The notes beneath the pieces were generated by a model. It was not told the DNA's origin. It saw only the letters and a list, made by a program, of their open reading frames with translations, and did not search any database. From positions 1-55,600 of the forward strand of contig DATFHX010000004.1 of NCBI GenBank assembly GCA_035247945.1: 55,600 nucleotides of DNA. Direction: 5' to 3'. Shown one piece after another: positions 7,588 through 15,779 of the stretch (positions are counted from its first letter, which is position 1; each line of letters opens with the position of its first letter). Source of the DNA: DATFHX01 sp035247945. GTDB taxonomy: Bacteria > Patescibacteriota > Saccharimonadia > Saccharimonadales > Saccharimonadaceae. Made by a program: the position numbers and the translations under genes.

Positions 7588-8227
7588 CTGCGGTTGCAGT
7601 CACCGGAAGCGCTTCAATGACCTCACGGCCATCGTCGCTGCCTTGGAGCGTACAGGAGTAAAGTGTCAACTTTGGCTTCTCGGAGGGACCCTCGATGTAG
7701 ACATCGGTTGGTTTAACCGAATATTTCTTTTCAACCTTATATTCGTAGCGCTTATTATCGTAGTCAACCGATAAAACATCACCATCTTTTAGCTTATCAA
7801 TATTATAAAATGGTGATTTTACGGCCGTACCCTGAGGCGTAAAGCTCATAATAAAGCGGTGCGCACTTAGGACAAAATTACCGCCCTTTTCTGGATTACC
7901 ATTTTGTGGCTGACGGTGCCACGCGCCTTTTTCAAGCGCAGCATCAGTTGTACCCTCAACAATGGCAACGTCGACATTAATCTGAGGAATAAACAAACGG
8001 TTCCCATGCGTACCTGGCTGGTCTTTCAGCTTCTTAGCCGTTTCATCCGGTGCACGGCCAGATAAGATGGGTACAGTTGGAGAGAGAATGGTAATAGCCA
8101 TATACGCCCCAATACCGATAAGGCCAATGGAAACAAAGGTCATACCACCGCGAAGCCATTTTTGCTTTTTCGAAAGTGGTTTCTTAGTTTTTGAGGTCTT
8201 TTTTAGATCTAGTTTCTGCTCGTTCAT
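7562..8227 (-). CDS. Sortase (class D/E-like)
   Basis: 221 residues. A basic N-terminus (residues 1-25) is followed by one transmembrane helix (about 28-48) and an extracellular sortase domain beginning near GNRLFIPQINVDVAIVEG. The catalytic triad can be read directly: His in LSAHRF (about residue 123), Cys in TLYSCTLQG (about 193) and Arg in DDGREVIEAL (about 202). Sortases cleave sorting signals and join proteins covalently to other proteins or to the cell wall. The TLxxC motif and gene size fit class D/E enzymes. No substrate with an LPxTG-like signal plus hydrophobic tail is visible in this window. The start overlaps the upstream gene by four bases (ATGA). Confidence 0.9.
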   Translation of the reverse strand: MNEQKLDLKKTSKTKKPLSKKQKWLRGGMTFVSIGLIGIGAYMAITILSPTVPILSGRAPDETAKKLKDQPGTHGNRLFIPQINVDVAIVEGTTDAALEKGAWHRQPQNGNPEKGGNFVLSAHRFIMSFTPQGTAVKSPFYNIDKLKDGDVLSVDYDNKRYEYKVEKKYSVKPTDVYIEGPSEKPKLTLYSCTLQGSDDGREVIEALPVTATADDKHAKAT

Positions 8228-8565
8228 CCCTGCAAAACTCCTCCATTTTGTGAAGCTGCTGCTCGAAGATATTGAGTAATAGCAGCGACACCCTTTTCGA
8301 CGTTCTGTGTACGCAGACGAACGTCTTCCACATTACGGTTCATTTGAGCAATCTCGTCGGTGAGATGGACAAGTTCGTCAAGCTTGGGGTAGAGGTGCTC
8401 CATCTTCATGAAGAGCTCACGGATTTCATGTTGGGATTGATCGAGATCGTCAGTGCGCTTATCCATGCGCTCAACCTGATCACGCATGGAATGAAATTCA
8501 TTTTTTATATCGCGTACTGCGTCGCCTACAACAGCGCGCACATCGTCTTTTGACAGGTCTGCCAC
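8224..8565 (-). CDS. Small coiled-coil protein of unknown function
   Basis: 113 residues, strongly heptad-like from about residue 15 to 100, with hydrophobic residues at regular spacing (VERMDKRTDDLDQSQHEIRE, MEHLYPKLDELVHL, VEDVRLRTQNVEKGVAAI). There is no signal peptide or membrane helix. It lies between the Nudix and sortase genes with a 2-base gap and a 4-base overlap, so it belongs to the rny operon. It could be a scaffold or adaptor. No family was recognised. Confidence 0.7.
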   Translation of the reverse strand: MADLSKDDVRAVVGDAVRDIKNEFHSMRDQVERMDKRTDDLDQSQHEIRELFMKMEHLYPKLDELVHLTDEIAQMNRNVEDVRLRTQNVEKGVAAITQYLRAAASQNGGVLQG

Positions 8566-8567
8566 CG

Positions 8568-9050
8568 CTACTCCTCTCTTCCCTCAAACGTCTGTTCTAT
8601 ATATCCTATTGTACCACTCGCCCAGTGCATTAGCGCTTTTGCATACGGACGATCTTTTGATTCAATCTGTTTTTTGGATATAAATTCAAACGCCTGCACC
8701 TCACTCTCTTGGAGCTGAATGTGTTGGAGTGTTTCTTTCTCAAGTTTCGTTGAAAAAATAAACTGATACGTCTCAGCCACCTCGCTCCTGCGATCAACAA
8801 CAGCAACAAAATGAACATCCTCAGGAAGAATCGTAAGGCCGACTTCCTCGAGCGTCTCTCGTATCGCACATTCCTTTGGTGTTTCACCGGGATCGATAAT
8901 GCCGCCGGGGAGTGTCCAATATGGCTTATAGTGAGACTTTACCGCAAGAACCTCACCGCTCGGTGATTCACAGAGCATAACTGCGCTCGCAAATCGCTTC
9001 GGCTGTCTATCCACCCATGCTGTTCGAGTTGGTGAGGCGAATTCACTCAT
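8568..9050 (-). CDS. Nudix hydrolase
   Basis: 160 residues with a complete Nudix box at about residues 49-71: GGIIDPGETPKEC, then AIRETLEEVGL, matching GX5EX7REUXEEXGU. The fold is preceded by ASAVMLCESPSGEVLAVKSH, a typical first strand pair, and followed by a strand carrying VVDRRSE. Nudix enzymes hydrolyse nucleoside diphosphates linked to another group; the exact substrate cannot be read from sequence. The ATG overlaps the stop of rny (TAATG), so translation is probably coupled to RNase Y. Confidence 0.9.
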   Translation of the reverse strand: MSEFASPTRTAWVDRQPKRFASAVMLCESPSGEVLAVKSHYKPYWTLPGGIIDPGETPKECAIRETLEEVGLTILPEDVHFVAVVDRRSEVAETYQFIFSTKLEKETLQHIQLQESEVQAFEFISKKQIESKDRPYAKALMHWASGTIGYIEQTFEGREE

Positions 9051-10540
9051 TATTTTGCGTATTCAGTCGCGCGGGTTTCGCGGATAACGTTTACTTTAAT
9101 GGTTCCAGGATACTGCATAGTGCTTTCGATTTTCGTCGCGATGTCACGTGCAAGTTTAATTGCCGTCAGGTCATCGACAACATTTGGCCGCACAATAACG
9201 CGAATTTCACGCCCTGCGCTGATCGCGTACGCCTTATCAATACCCTTAAAGCTCGTCGCGATGTTTTCAAGGTCACGCATCCGTTCAACGAAGTTTTCTG
9301 CGCTAATGTTACGTGCACCGGGACGCGCCGCAGAGAGTGCATCACAGACACGTACTATTAGTGCTTCTGGCGTTGTTGCCTCAATATCGTCATGGTGCGC
9401 TTCAATCGCATGGACGATACGTTCATCCATGCCGTACTTCCTGGCCAGTTCAGCACCGATATGGTGGTGTTTACCCTCAACTTTATGGGTAACAGCCTTG
9501 CCTACATCATGAAGGAGGGTTGCAATCTTTGTAATTCGAACATCCGCACCAATTTCTTCCGCAATTAGTCCTGCCATGTGCGCCATCTCCGTACTATGCA
9601 TCAGGACGTTTTGTCCGTAGCTCGTACGAAACTTCAGTTCTCCAAGAAGGCGAAGCATTTCTTTTGGAATTCCCGCAACTCCAACCTCACGAGCCGCATC
9701 TTCCCCCGCACGCATAATGTCTTTATCGATTTGTTTCTGCGCTTTTGCAACGACTTCTTCAATGCGGCCTGGATGGATACGTCCATCCTTCATGAGCATT
9801 TCAAGACTGATCCTCGCCACTTGACGGCGAACAGGGTCAAAGCTTGAAAGCACGATCATACCAGGGGTATCGTCGACAAGGATATCGACTCCCGTCGCAC
9901 GCTGGAGTGACTGGATATTACGGCCTTCTTTACCAATAATACGACCCTTCATCTCATCATCGGTGAGCTTTATGGCGGTGACGGTACGCTCCGCAGTAAC
10001 CTCACTACTCATTCGCTCCATGGCAGTGACGAGAATGGTTTGCGCACGTTCTTCTGCATCTTCCATAGCTTCGTTTTGCAGCTTTGCCACAAGCCCAATA
10101 AGATCGTGTTTAATATCCTTCTCGGTCATGTCCATGAGCTTCTTCGCCGCATCCTCTTTCTTGAGTCCAGCAATCTTTTCAAGCTTCTCTTGTTGGCGGC
10201 CGCGAATCTCACGAACTTCACCTTTTAGTGACTCAACTTCGTCTTCCTGGCGACGGAGTTTCTCCGTACGCTTGTCGAGTTCATCGAGCTTACCATCAAG
10301 CGCAGTCTCACGGTCAACAAGCCGCTTCTCAATCTTCTGGAGTTCTTTACGGCGCTCATTCTCAAGCTGCAGTGCTTCATCTTTTGCCTTTAGGACAATG
10401 TCACTCGCCTTGGTTTTTGCATTCGCAATCGCTTTATCGGCCTGGTTCTTACCAAGTGCTGTTTGCCGCTTCTCGTACGCAAACATTCCGCCCACTCCAA
10501 AAAGAGCCCCAACAACGGCGGCGATAAGCATCTCTATCAT
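9050..10540 (-). CDS. rny: Ribonuclease Y
   Basis: 496 residues, close to the usual ~520. Order of parts: N-terminal membrane anchor (residues 2-20), a long charged coiled coil (about 25-165), a KH RNA-binding domain with GRIIGKEGRNI (about 200), and an HD domain with NVLMHSTEMAHMAG and LLHDVGKAV (about 315-350). RNase Y is the membrane-bound endoribonuclease that starts mRNA decay in many Gram-positive-type bacteria lacking RNase E. GGAGGAAGG precedes the ATG. It leads a five-gene cluster (rny, Nudix, coiled-coil, sortase, HD). A small inverted repeat, AAAGGA/TCCTTT, just upstream of the ribosome site might modulate translation. Confidence 0.96.
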   Translation of the reverse strand: MIEMLIAAVVGALFGVGGMFAYEKRQTALGKNQADKAIANAKTKASDIVLKAKDEALQLENERRKELQKIEKRLVDRETALDGKLDELDKRTEKLRRQEDEVESLKGEVREIRGRQQEKLEKIAGLKKEDAAKKLMDMTEKDIKHDLIGLVAKLQNEAMEDAEERAQTILVTAMERMSSEVTAERTVTAIKLTDDEMKGRIIGKEGRNIQSLQRATGVDILVDDTPGMIVLSSFDPVRRQVARISLEMLMKDGRIHPGRIEEVVAKAQKQIDKDIMRAGEDAAREVGVAGIPKEMLRLLGELKFRTSYGQNVLMHSTEMAHMAGLIAEEIGADVRITKIATLLHDVGKAVTHKVEGKHHHIGAELARKYGMDERIVHAIEAHHDDIEATTPEALIVRVCDALSAARPGARNISAENFVERMRDLENIATSFKGIDKAYAISAGREIRVIVRPNVVDDLTAIKLARDIATKIESTMQYPGTIKVNVIRETRATEYAK

Positions 10541-10655
10541 AGTGTTCCTTCCTCCAAAGGATAGTCCTTTGTTGTCAATATCGGTTACCCAGCAAAAATT
10601 CAGGACTAAACTGGAAATTCAAAAAGTTTCATGCAGCCCACTTGGGCTTATGGTT

Positions 10656-10685
10656 ATTGTAGCGCTTTTTACCAAAGTGCCGCAA
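10656..10685 (-). promoter_or_regulatory. Promoter of the rny operon
   Basis: Minus strand: TTGCGG (10685-10680), an 18-base spacer and TACAAT (10661-10656), directly after the tsaB stop codon; the 5' UTR is about 110 bases. It includes a short inverted repeat AGCCCA/TGGGCT (around 10636-10649). Confidence 0.5.
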
Positions 10686-10686
10686 G

Positions 10687-11073
10687 CTATTTGCGTGGTT
10701 TTGTGATATGTGCGTCACCGCCATAGAACGGAAGCACGATCTTTTCATTTTCACCCCCGGAAAGCTTCTGTAGAACTTCGTCTTTCCAGGTTTCACCCAT
10801 GCCACCAACGATTGGGATGTGGCTTGCATCGGCCATAGTATTAAGAACTGTGAGCCCAATACGAAGGCCAGTAAAACTTCCAGGGCCTCGAAATGCCCCA
10901 ATGCCTTCTATATCCGCGAATGTCTTACCGTGTACCGCGAGCTGATCCCTAAGATAGGAGAGGAGCTGTTTGGCAAGCGTACGGTCTGCCTGCCACTCGC
11001 TCTCAAACCGCTGTTCACCGTCAATAAGGACGAGTTTACAGGTTGGTGTGGAAGTATCAAGAAGAAGGATCAT
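10687..11073 (-). CDS. tsaB: TsaB, tRNA t6A biosynthesis (short form)
   Basis: 128 residues. MILLLDTSTPTCKLVLIDG at the N-terminus and the glycine-rich GIGAFRGPGSFTGLRIG (about residues 57-73) are diagnostic of TsaB, the ASKHA-fold partner of TsaD in making N6-threonylcarbamoyl-adenosine at tRNA position 37. Typical TsaB has about 220-230 residues; here the protein stops soon after the first subdomain, with a short tail EKIVLPFYGGDAHI. The part kept is the one that contacts TsaD in known complexes (general knowledge). It overlaps tsaE by four bases (ATGA), a usual pairing. tsaD itself is outside the window. Confidence 0.88.
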   Translation of the reverse strand: MILLLDTSTPTCKLVLIDGEQRFESEWQADRTLAKQLLSYLRDQLAVHGKTFADIEGIGAFRGPGSFTGLRIGLTVLNTMADASHIPIVGGMGETWKDEVLQKLSGGENEKIVLPFYGGDAHITKPRK

Positions 11074-11531
11074 GCGAGCTCCTTTATAAGCCGCTCACTC
11101 ACTTCACCGCCCGCCTTCAACTCAACGGTCCGTGCATGTTCGTCGTTCGCATCCCCTGTAATTGTAATAGTGAGACGGTCTTCAGGAAGTACTCCTGTAA
11201 TAATCTCAGCCCACTCAATAATCGTTACGGTCTTCCCTTCGTGAAGCGTTTCATGCAGTTCATCTGCCATAATGCCGGCATCATGGAGACGGTAGAAGTC
11301 ATAGTGTGCCAAACGGATAGCTTCTGGCGCGTCATATACTCGACTAATCGTAAAGCTAGGGCTCTGAACATCCTCATCGATCTTCATGCCGCTCGCAATA
11401 CCTTTTGTAAGGGTCGTTTTACCTGCACCAACATCACCAACAAGTTCAATAACCTCACCACCCCGGAGAAGACTACCGAGCCTTTGACCAAGCTGCTTCA
11501 TGGCAGCCTCACCACTAATAGAGATATGCAT
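11070..11531 (-). CDS. tsaE: TsaE, tRNA t6A biosynthesis ATPase
   Basis: 153 residues. The P-loop GDVGAGKTTLTKGIA (about residues 33-47) and SPSFTISRVYD, followed by HYDFYRLHD and IIEWAE, match the TsaE (YjeE) family, the ATPase that drives turnover of the TsaB-TsaD complex. It is the first gene of the tsaE-tsaB pair. Its ATG follows a TATTAT-like box within 8-10 bases, so the message may be leaderless. It is divergent from the membrane gene at 11589. Confidence 0.93.
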   Translation of the reverse strand: MHISISGEAAMKQLGQRLGSLLRGGEVIELVGDVGAGKTTLTKGIASGMKIDEDVQSPSFTISRVYDAPEAIRLAHYDFYRLHDAGIMADELHETLHEGKTVTIIEWAEIITGVLPEDRLTITITGDANDEHARTVELKAGGEVSERLIKELA

Positions 11532-11588
11532 ATATTCTAATAATATACCAGCTGCTATACTGAGAGCAAAGGTTAAGAAGGAAAATAT

Positions 11589-12641
11589 ATGGCAGAAATT
11601 AAATCATTTATCGCAGACGCACGAAGCAAAGGCCTCAGCGATGAGGAAATTCGTAGTGCGCTCATCGCACAGGATTGGGACCCTGCAGTCGTAAACGCAG
11701 AACTTGTAGGCATTTCAGTACCAAAACCAAGTAGTGCCACACAGCCATCCGCACGTACGCAGGCTGTCGCGACAGATCACCACCCATCACTCAGCCCGCT
11801 CATGGCAGCAATTCACCATATCCTTCTTTGGTTCTTCATCGGGTCTTCGACCGTCACCATCGCCGGCACAGTGTCGTCACTCTTTGGCACAAATGTCTCT
11901 TCAGAAGCACTCGCCGCAATGATTGCTGTTACGGTCGTTACTTTTGTTCCTTATGCTATTCTCTTCCTCCTCTATCTCCTTCGCATGCGTAAGACACCTG
12001 ACCTTATCCCTGGAAAAGTCTGGTCTATTATCACTATCTGCCTTCATAGTATCGGAGCGATGATCGCTGCGATCACGTTGATCATTAATTTAATTACCGT
12101 TCATGAAATGACCGTAACGGTAAGCGCCGCTCTGATCCTCGTACTCGATGCGCTTGTTATTAAGGTCTATGCTTTTGCTGCCTTTGGCATGAAGTTCAAA
12201 CACTATCGTCGTTTTGTTACAATCGCATACCTTCCTGTACTCATCGTCTTCTTTGGTGTACTACTTAGCATGTCGATCTTTAAGCTTGGTCCAGCGCAGC
12301 ACGACAAGCAGCTTCGTCAGTCACTTGAAACGTCAGTCCATAAGATCGCTGATTACACGCAGAAGAATAAGAAACTTCCAGCTGCAGGAAGCGACGTATC
12401 GCTCGAATCTGGCGTACGCTACGAGCGACTGAGCGACAAGACCTATAAAGTATGTGGTACATTCCAATCAACAAACGAGAAGAACACATCCGACTTCTAC
12501 TATTCGGAACCTGCAGACCAGGGAACAGATGCCTACGTGAGCGATAGCGATTTTGATAACGCAGCAACTGGTGAAAAATGTTTCGAGTTTACATCCGCGG
12601 CACTTTCTGAGACACATCCTGTTTCGCCGCTCGTCGATTAA
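11589..12641 (+). CDS. Membrane protein with N-terminal helical domain (DUF5671-like)
   Basis: 350 residues. The N-terminus (1-40; IKSFIADARSKGLSDEEIRS followed by a W-D) is a small three-helix UBA-like motif common in CPR membrane proteins. After a Pro/Ser/Thr-rich linker (45-70) come about five transmembrane helices (about 75-235). The C-terminal 115 residues are soluble, with SLETSVHKIADYTQKNKKLP, typical of the part after the helix of pseudopilin-like or periplasmic domains, and two cysteines. The leader carries TATACT and an AAGGAAA ribosome site. It lies just upstream of pilB and may relate to the pilus; this is inferred only from position. Confidence 0.75.
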   Translation: MAEIKSFIADARSKGLSDEEIRSALIAQDWDPAVVNAELVGISVPKPSSATQPSARTQAVATDHHPSLSPLMAAIHHILLWFFIGSSTVTIAGTVSSLFGTNVSSEALAAMIAVTVVTFVPYAILFLLYLLRMRKTPDLIPGKVWSIITICLHSIGAMIAAITLIINLITVHEMTVTVSAALILVLDALVIKVYAFAAFGMKFKHYRRFVTIAYLPVLIVFFGVLLSMSIFKLGPAQHDKQLRQSLETSVHKIADYTQKNKKLPAAGSDVSLESGVRYERLSDKTYKVCGTFQSTNEKNTSDFYYSEPADQGTDAYVSDSDFDNAATGEKCFEFTSAALSETHPVSPLVD

Positions 12642-12642
12642 A

Positions 12643-12677
12643 CTAGGATGTTGCACAAAAAATGTGCAACATCCTAG
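12643..12677 (+). terminator. Perfect 14-bp stem between 11589 gene and pilB
   Basis: CTAGGATGTTGCAC (12643-12656) and GTGCAACATCCTAG (12664-12677) form a perfect stem with an A-rich loop. There is no U tract, only CACCTTTGG, so it may be a weak terminator, a protein site or an mRNA stabiliser. A TATACT box follows at 12698-12703. Confidence 0.5.
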
Positions 12678-12717
12678 CACCTTTGGTCGTAATATCTTAT
12701 ACTAGAGCGTAAGCATT

Positions 12718-14499
12718 ATGCGAATTTCTGATGTAACGATCGAAGAGTTGCTGCAAAAAAGCGGCGTCGCAACACCCGAGCAAATCGAGGTGCTAAAGCA
12801 AGAAGCCGCTCGTTCGAGGCGGCCGCTTCAAGATCTTGTTATCCAGAACGAACTTATTACCGAAAAAGATCTCGCTAAGGCATTTGCAGCGTACGCCGAG
12901 ATTCCATTTGTTGAAATCAATCCCAACGATATTCCTGGTGATGTTCTTAACAAAATCCCTGAGCGTATTGCCCGGCAATACAACGCTGTTCTCTTCAAGA
13001 TTGATGAAGATGGTACCATGCACCTCGCCATGGATGACCCTGATGATGTCCAGGCAGTTAACTTCATCCAAAAAGAAATTGGTACAAATACTAAAATCTA
13101 TCTCGCGACACGGGATAACATTCTCTCCTGCCTTGAGAATTACCGCGGCGATGTTAATAAAGAGCTCAATCAGGTAATCGACGTCCAGCGAGAGGATACA
13201 GGCGAGAGTCAGAAGATTTCTGAAACAGACATTTCAGAAGACTCTCCAATCGCCCAGACCGTTAACTTGCTTCTTGAATATGCCATTCGCTCCAGCGCCA
13301 GTGATGTCCATATTGAACCCCGCGAAGATTATGTGCAGGTTCGCTACCGTATCGATGGCGTCCTCCAGGAAGTGAACCGTCTCCCCAAGAACGTTCTTGG
13401 CGCACTCGTAAGCCGCGTAAAGATTCTCGCCAATCTAAAAATCGATGAACGACGCGTACCACAGGATGGTCGCTTTAAGATCAAGGTTGCTGGGAAACAG
13501 TACGCACTTCGTGTAAGCACACTTCCTGTTACCGATGGTGAGAAGATTGTTATGCGTATTCTCGACGAGTCCAACCAAGCCGTAACACTCCGTGAGCTTG
13601 GCTATTGGGGGCAATCTCTTGCGACAATCTCTTCAGCTATGACTGAGCCGAACGGCATGATCCTTATCACCGGACCAACCGGTTCCGGTAAGTCTACCAG
13701 CCTCTTTAGTATCCTCACCACCCTCAATACACCAGATGTTAACATCTCCACGATCGAGGACCCGGTTGAATATAAGATTCCCGGCGTTAACCAGACACAA
13801 ACCAACGCCAAGGCCGGAATGACATTCTCTTCCGGACTTCGTGCATTGCTCCGTCAAGATCCAAACATTATCATGGTCGGGGAGATCCGTGACGGTGAAA
13901 CTGCCGACCTGGCTGTTCAGGCCGCGCTGACAGGACACCTCGTATTTAGTACGCTTCACACCAATAACGCGGCAACCTCGCTGCCACGTCTACTTGATAT
14001 GAACATCGAGCCCTTCCTCATCGCAAGTACTGTTAAGGCTGTCGTAGGTCAGCGACTCGTGCGCAGGCTCTGTATCCACTGCCGTCAGAAATACACGCCA
14101 GATGAGGATGAAGTTACCGCTATCACGCGTCTCTTCCGCCTAAAGGAGGGTGAAGGGTTTAACAGTATTCACGCACTCGAAGAGCAAGCCCGCGATCAGG
14201 ATATCGGTCCCGGCACACCACTTGGCACCGACGAAAAGACTATTACGACGCTATGGCGTGCATCTCCAGAGGGGTGCGACGAGTGTAGCCATACAGGATA
14301 TAAGGGTCGAATTGGTATCTACGAGGTACTGGGTAATAGCCTTCCTGTCCAAAAGCTCATTATGGCCAACGCGACCAGTAACCAGATTCAAGACCAAGCA
14401 ATTAAGGAAGGTATGGTAACCATGCTTATCGACGGACTGCTCAAGGCAATCCGCGGCAACACTACTATCGAAGAAGTCCTCCGAGTCACAAAGGAATAG
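12718..14499 (+). CDS. pilB: Type IV pilus assembly ATPase PilB
   Basis: 593 residues. An N-terminal MshE/GspE-type domain (1-150) is followed by the secretion ATPase core: ASDVHIEP (about 195), Walker A GPTGSGKST (about 320), Asp box TIEDPVEY, Walker B IIMVGEIRDGETA and His box LVFSTLHTNN. A zinc-binding tetracysteine is formed by CIHCRQ and CDECSHTGY near the C-terminus, which ends in the usual GRIGIYEVL. PilB polymerises pilin subunits from the cytoplasmic side. It heads the operon pilB-pilC-pilM-pilN-pilO. No pilT retraction ATPase is in the window. Confidence 0.96.
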   Translation: MRISDVTIEELLQKSGVATPEQIEVLKQEAARSRRPLQDLVIQNELITEKDLAKAFAAYAEIPFVEINPNDIPGDVLNKIPERIARQYNAVLFKIDEDGTMHLAMDDPDDVQAVNFIQKEIGTNTKIYLATRDNILSCLENYRGDVNKELNQVIDVQREDTGESQKISETDISEDSPIAQTVNLLLEYAIRSSASDVHIEPREDYVQVRYRIDGVLQEVNRLPKNVLGALVSRVKILANLKIDERRVPQDGRFKIKVAGKQYALRVSTLPVTDGEKIVMRILDESNQAVTLRELGYWGQSLATISSAMTEPNGMILITGPTGSGKSTSLFSILTTLNTPDVNISTIEDPVEYKIPGVNQTQTNAKAGMTFSSGLRALLRQDPNIIMVGEIRDGETADLAVQAALTGHLVFSTLHTNNAATSLPRLLDMNIEPFLIASTVKAVVGQRLVRRLCIHCRQKYTPDEDEVTAITRLFRLKEGEGFNSIHALEEQARDQDIGPGTPLGTDEKTITTLWRASPEGCDECSHTGYKGRIGIYEVLGNSLPVQKLIMANATSNQIQDQAIKEGMVTMLIDGLLKAIRGNTTIEEVLRVTKE

Positions 14500-14502
14500 T
14501 CC

Positions 14503-15726
14503 ATGCCACAATTTGAATATCTCGCTACAAATAAGCAAAACCAACCTATTAGTGGAGCCATTGAAGCCGCCGATAGGCAGGCCGTCCTTAGTGCACTCGA
14601 AAAACAAGGACTTCGCCCTGTTAGCGTGAAAGAAAAAGCAGCCAGTCGCTTCTCATTCGGTGGCTCTATTGGCGGTAAGAAAGTAAAAGCAGATCATCTT
14701 GTTATGTTCACCCGTCAGCTCAGTGCTATGGTTGGTGCGGGTGTGCCACTGCTTCGTTCACTTAACTCGCTCCAAAAACACACCGAGAGTGCTGGTCTCA
14801 AAGTAATCCTTGCGGATGTTATTAAGGACGTCGAAGGAGGTTCCCCGCTCGCCGACTCGCTCGCTAAACACCCGGAAACGTTTAGTGATGTCTACGTGAA
14901 CATGGTTCGTGCCGGTGAGGCCGCTGGTATTCTCGACGAGATCTTAAAGCGTCTCGCATTGCAGCAGGAGAAAAACGCCACGATTCGAAAGAAAGTAAAA
15001 AGTGCCATGGCGTATCCAACCGTGCTGGTGGTTATTACCGTGCTCGCCTTCTTCGGCCTCATGATCTTCGTCATTCCTCAGATTGGCAAGATTCTAAAGG
15101 ATCTTGGCGGACCTGACGCGCAGCTGCCTCTTATTACCCAGGTCATGCTTGGTATTAGTAATTTCCTTATTACGTATTGGTATATCATTATCCCACTCCT
15201 GGTTGGTGGGGTGATTTTCGTTAACCGTTATCTTAAAACACCGACAGGTAAGTCACAGTTCCATCACCTGGTTCTAAAGATTCCTGGGATTAAAACGATT
15301 ATTACAAAAGTAGTGATCGCCCGTTTCGCACGTACTTTTTCGGCACTCATGGGTGCTGGCGTTGCCGTACTTGAATCGCTTGAAGTTACTGCACATGCGG
15401 TTGGTAATGTTGTATATGAGAAGGCACTTCTTGATGCCAGCGAAGCAGTTAAAAATGGTGATCAGCTTTCTCATGTTATTGAAAACAACCCCCTTTTTCC
15501 TTCGATCGTTGCGCAGATGCTCTCCGTTGGTGAGGAGACGGGACAAACTGATAAGGTGCTCGTAAAAGTAGCCGATTTTTACGAAGAAGAAGTTGACGTC
15601 GCAATTGACGGCCTAAGCTCTATTATCGAACCAGTCATGATTGTTCTTATGGGAAGCATGGTAGGACTTATCGCTGCCAGTGTAATGGTCCCAATTGCAA
15701 ACCTCTCACAGAGTATCAAGGGGTAG
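14503..15726 (+). CDS. pilC: Type IV pilus inner-membrane platform protein PilC
   Basis: 407 residues, the usual size. It has two repeated GspF domains: the first around LVMFTRQLSAMVGAGVPLLR (about residues 65-85) and the second around VIARFARTFSALMGAGVAVL. Three long hydrophobic helices occur near 170-190, 215-240 and at the C-terminus. PilC couples PilB to the growing pilus. It starts three bases after the pilB stop. The N-terminal 55 residues, FEYLATNKQNQPISGAIEA, are the standard PilC lead. Confidence 0.96.
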   Translation: MPQFEYLATNKQNQPISGAIEAADRQAVLSALEKQGLRPVSVKEKAASRFSFGGSIGGKKVKADHLVMFTRQLSAMVGAGVPLLRSLNSLQKHTESAGLKVILADVIKDVEGGSPLADSLAKHPETFSDVYVNMVRAGEAAGILDEILKRLALQQEKNATIRKKVKSAMAYPTVLVVITVLAFFGLMIFVIPQIGKILKDLGGPDAQLPLITQVMLGISNFLITYWYIIIPLLVGGVIFVNRYLKTPTGKSQFHHLVLKIPGIKTIITKVVIARFARTFSALMGAGVAVLESLEVTAHAVGNVVYEKALLDASEAVKNGDQLSHVIENNPLFPSIVAQMLSVGEETGQTDKVLVKVADFYEEEVDVAIDGLSSIIEPVMIVLMGSMVGLIAASVMVPIANLSQSIKG

Positions 15727-15779
15727 TTCGCCGAATGACGCTTGTGGTATACTAGAAGCAAATATAGGCGTGGGCATTA

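Noticed and set aside
9963..10706. 247-codon plus-strand frame within rny
   Set aside because: Ser/Phe-rich shadow of the coiled-coil region of RNase Y, without ribosome site.
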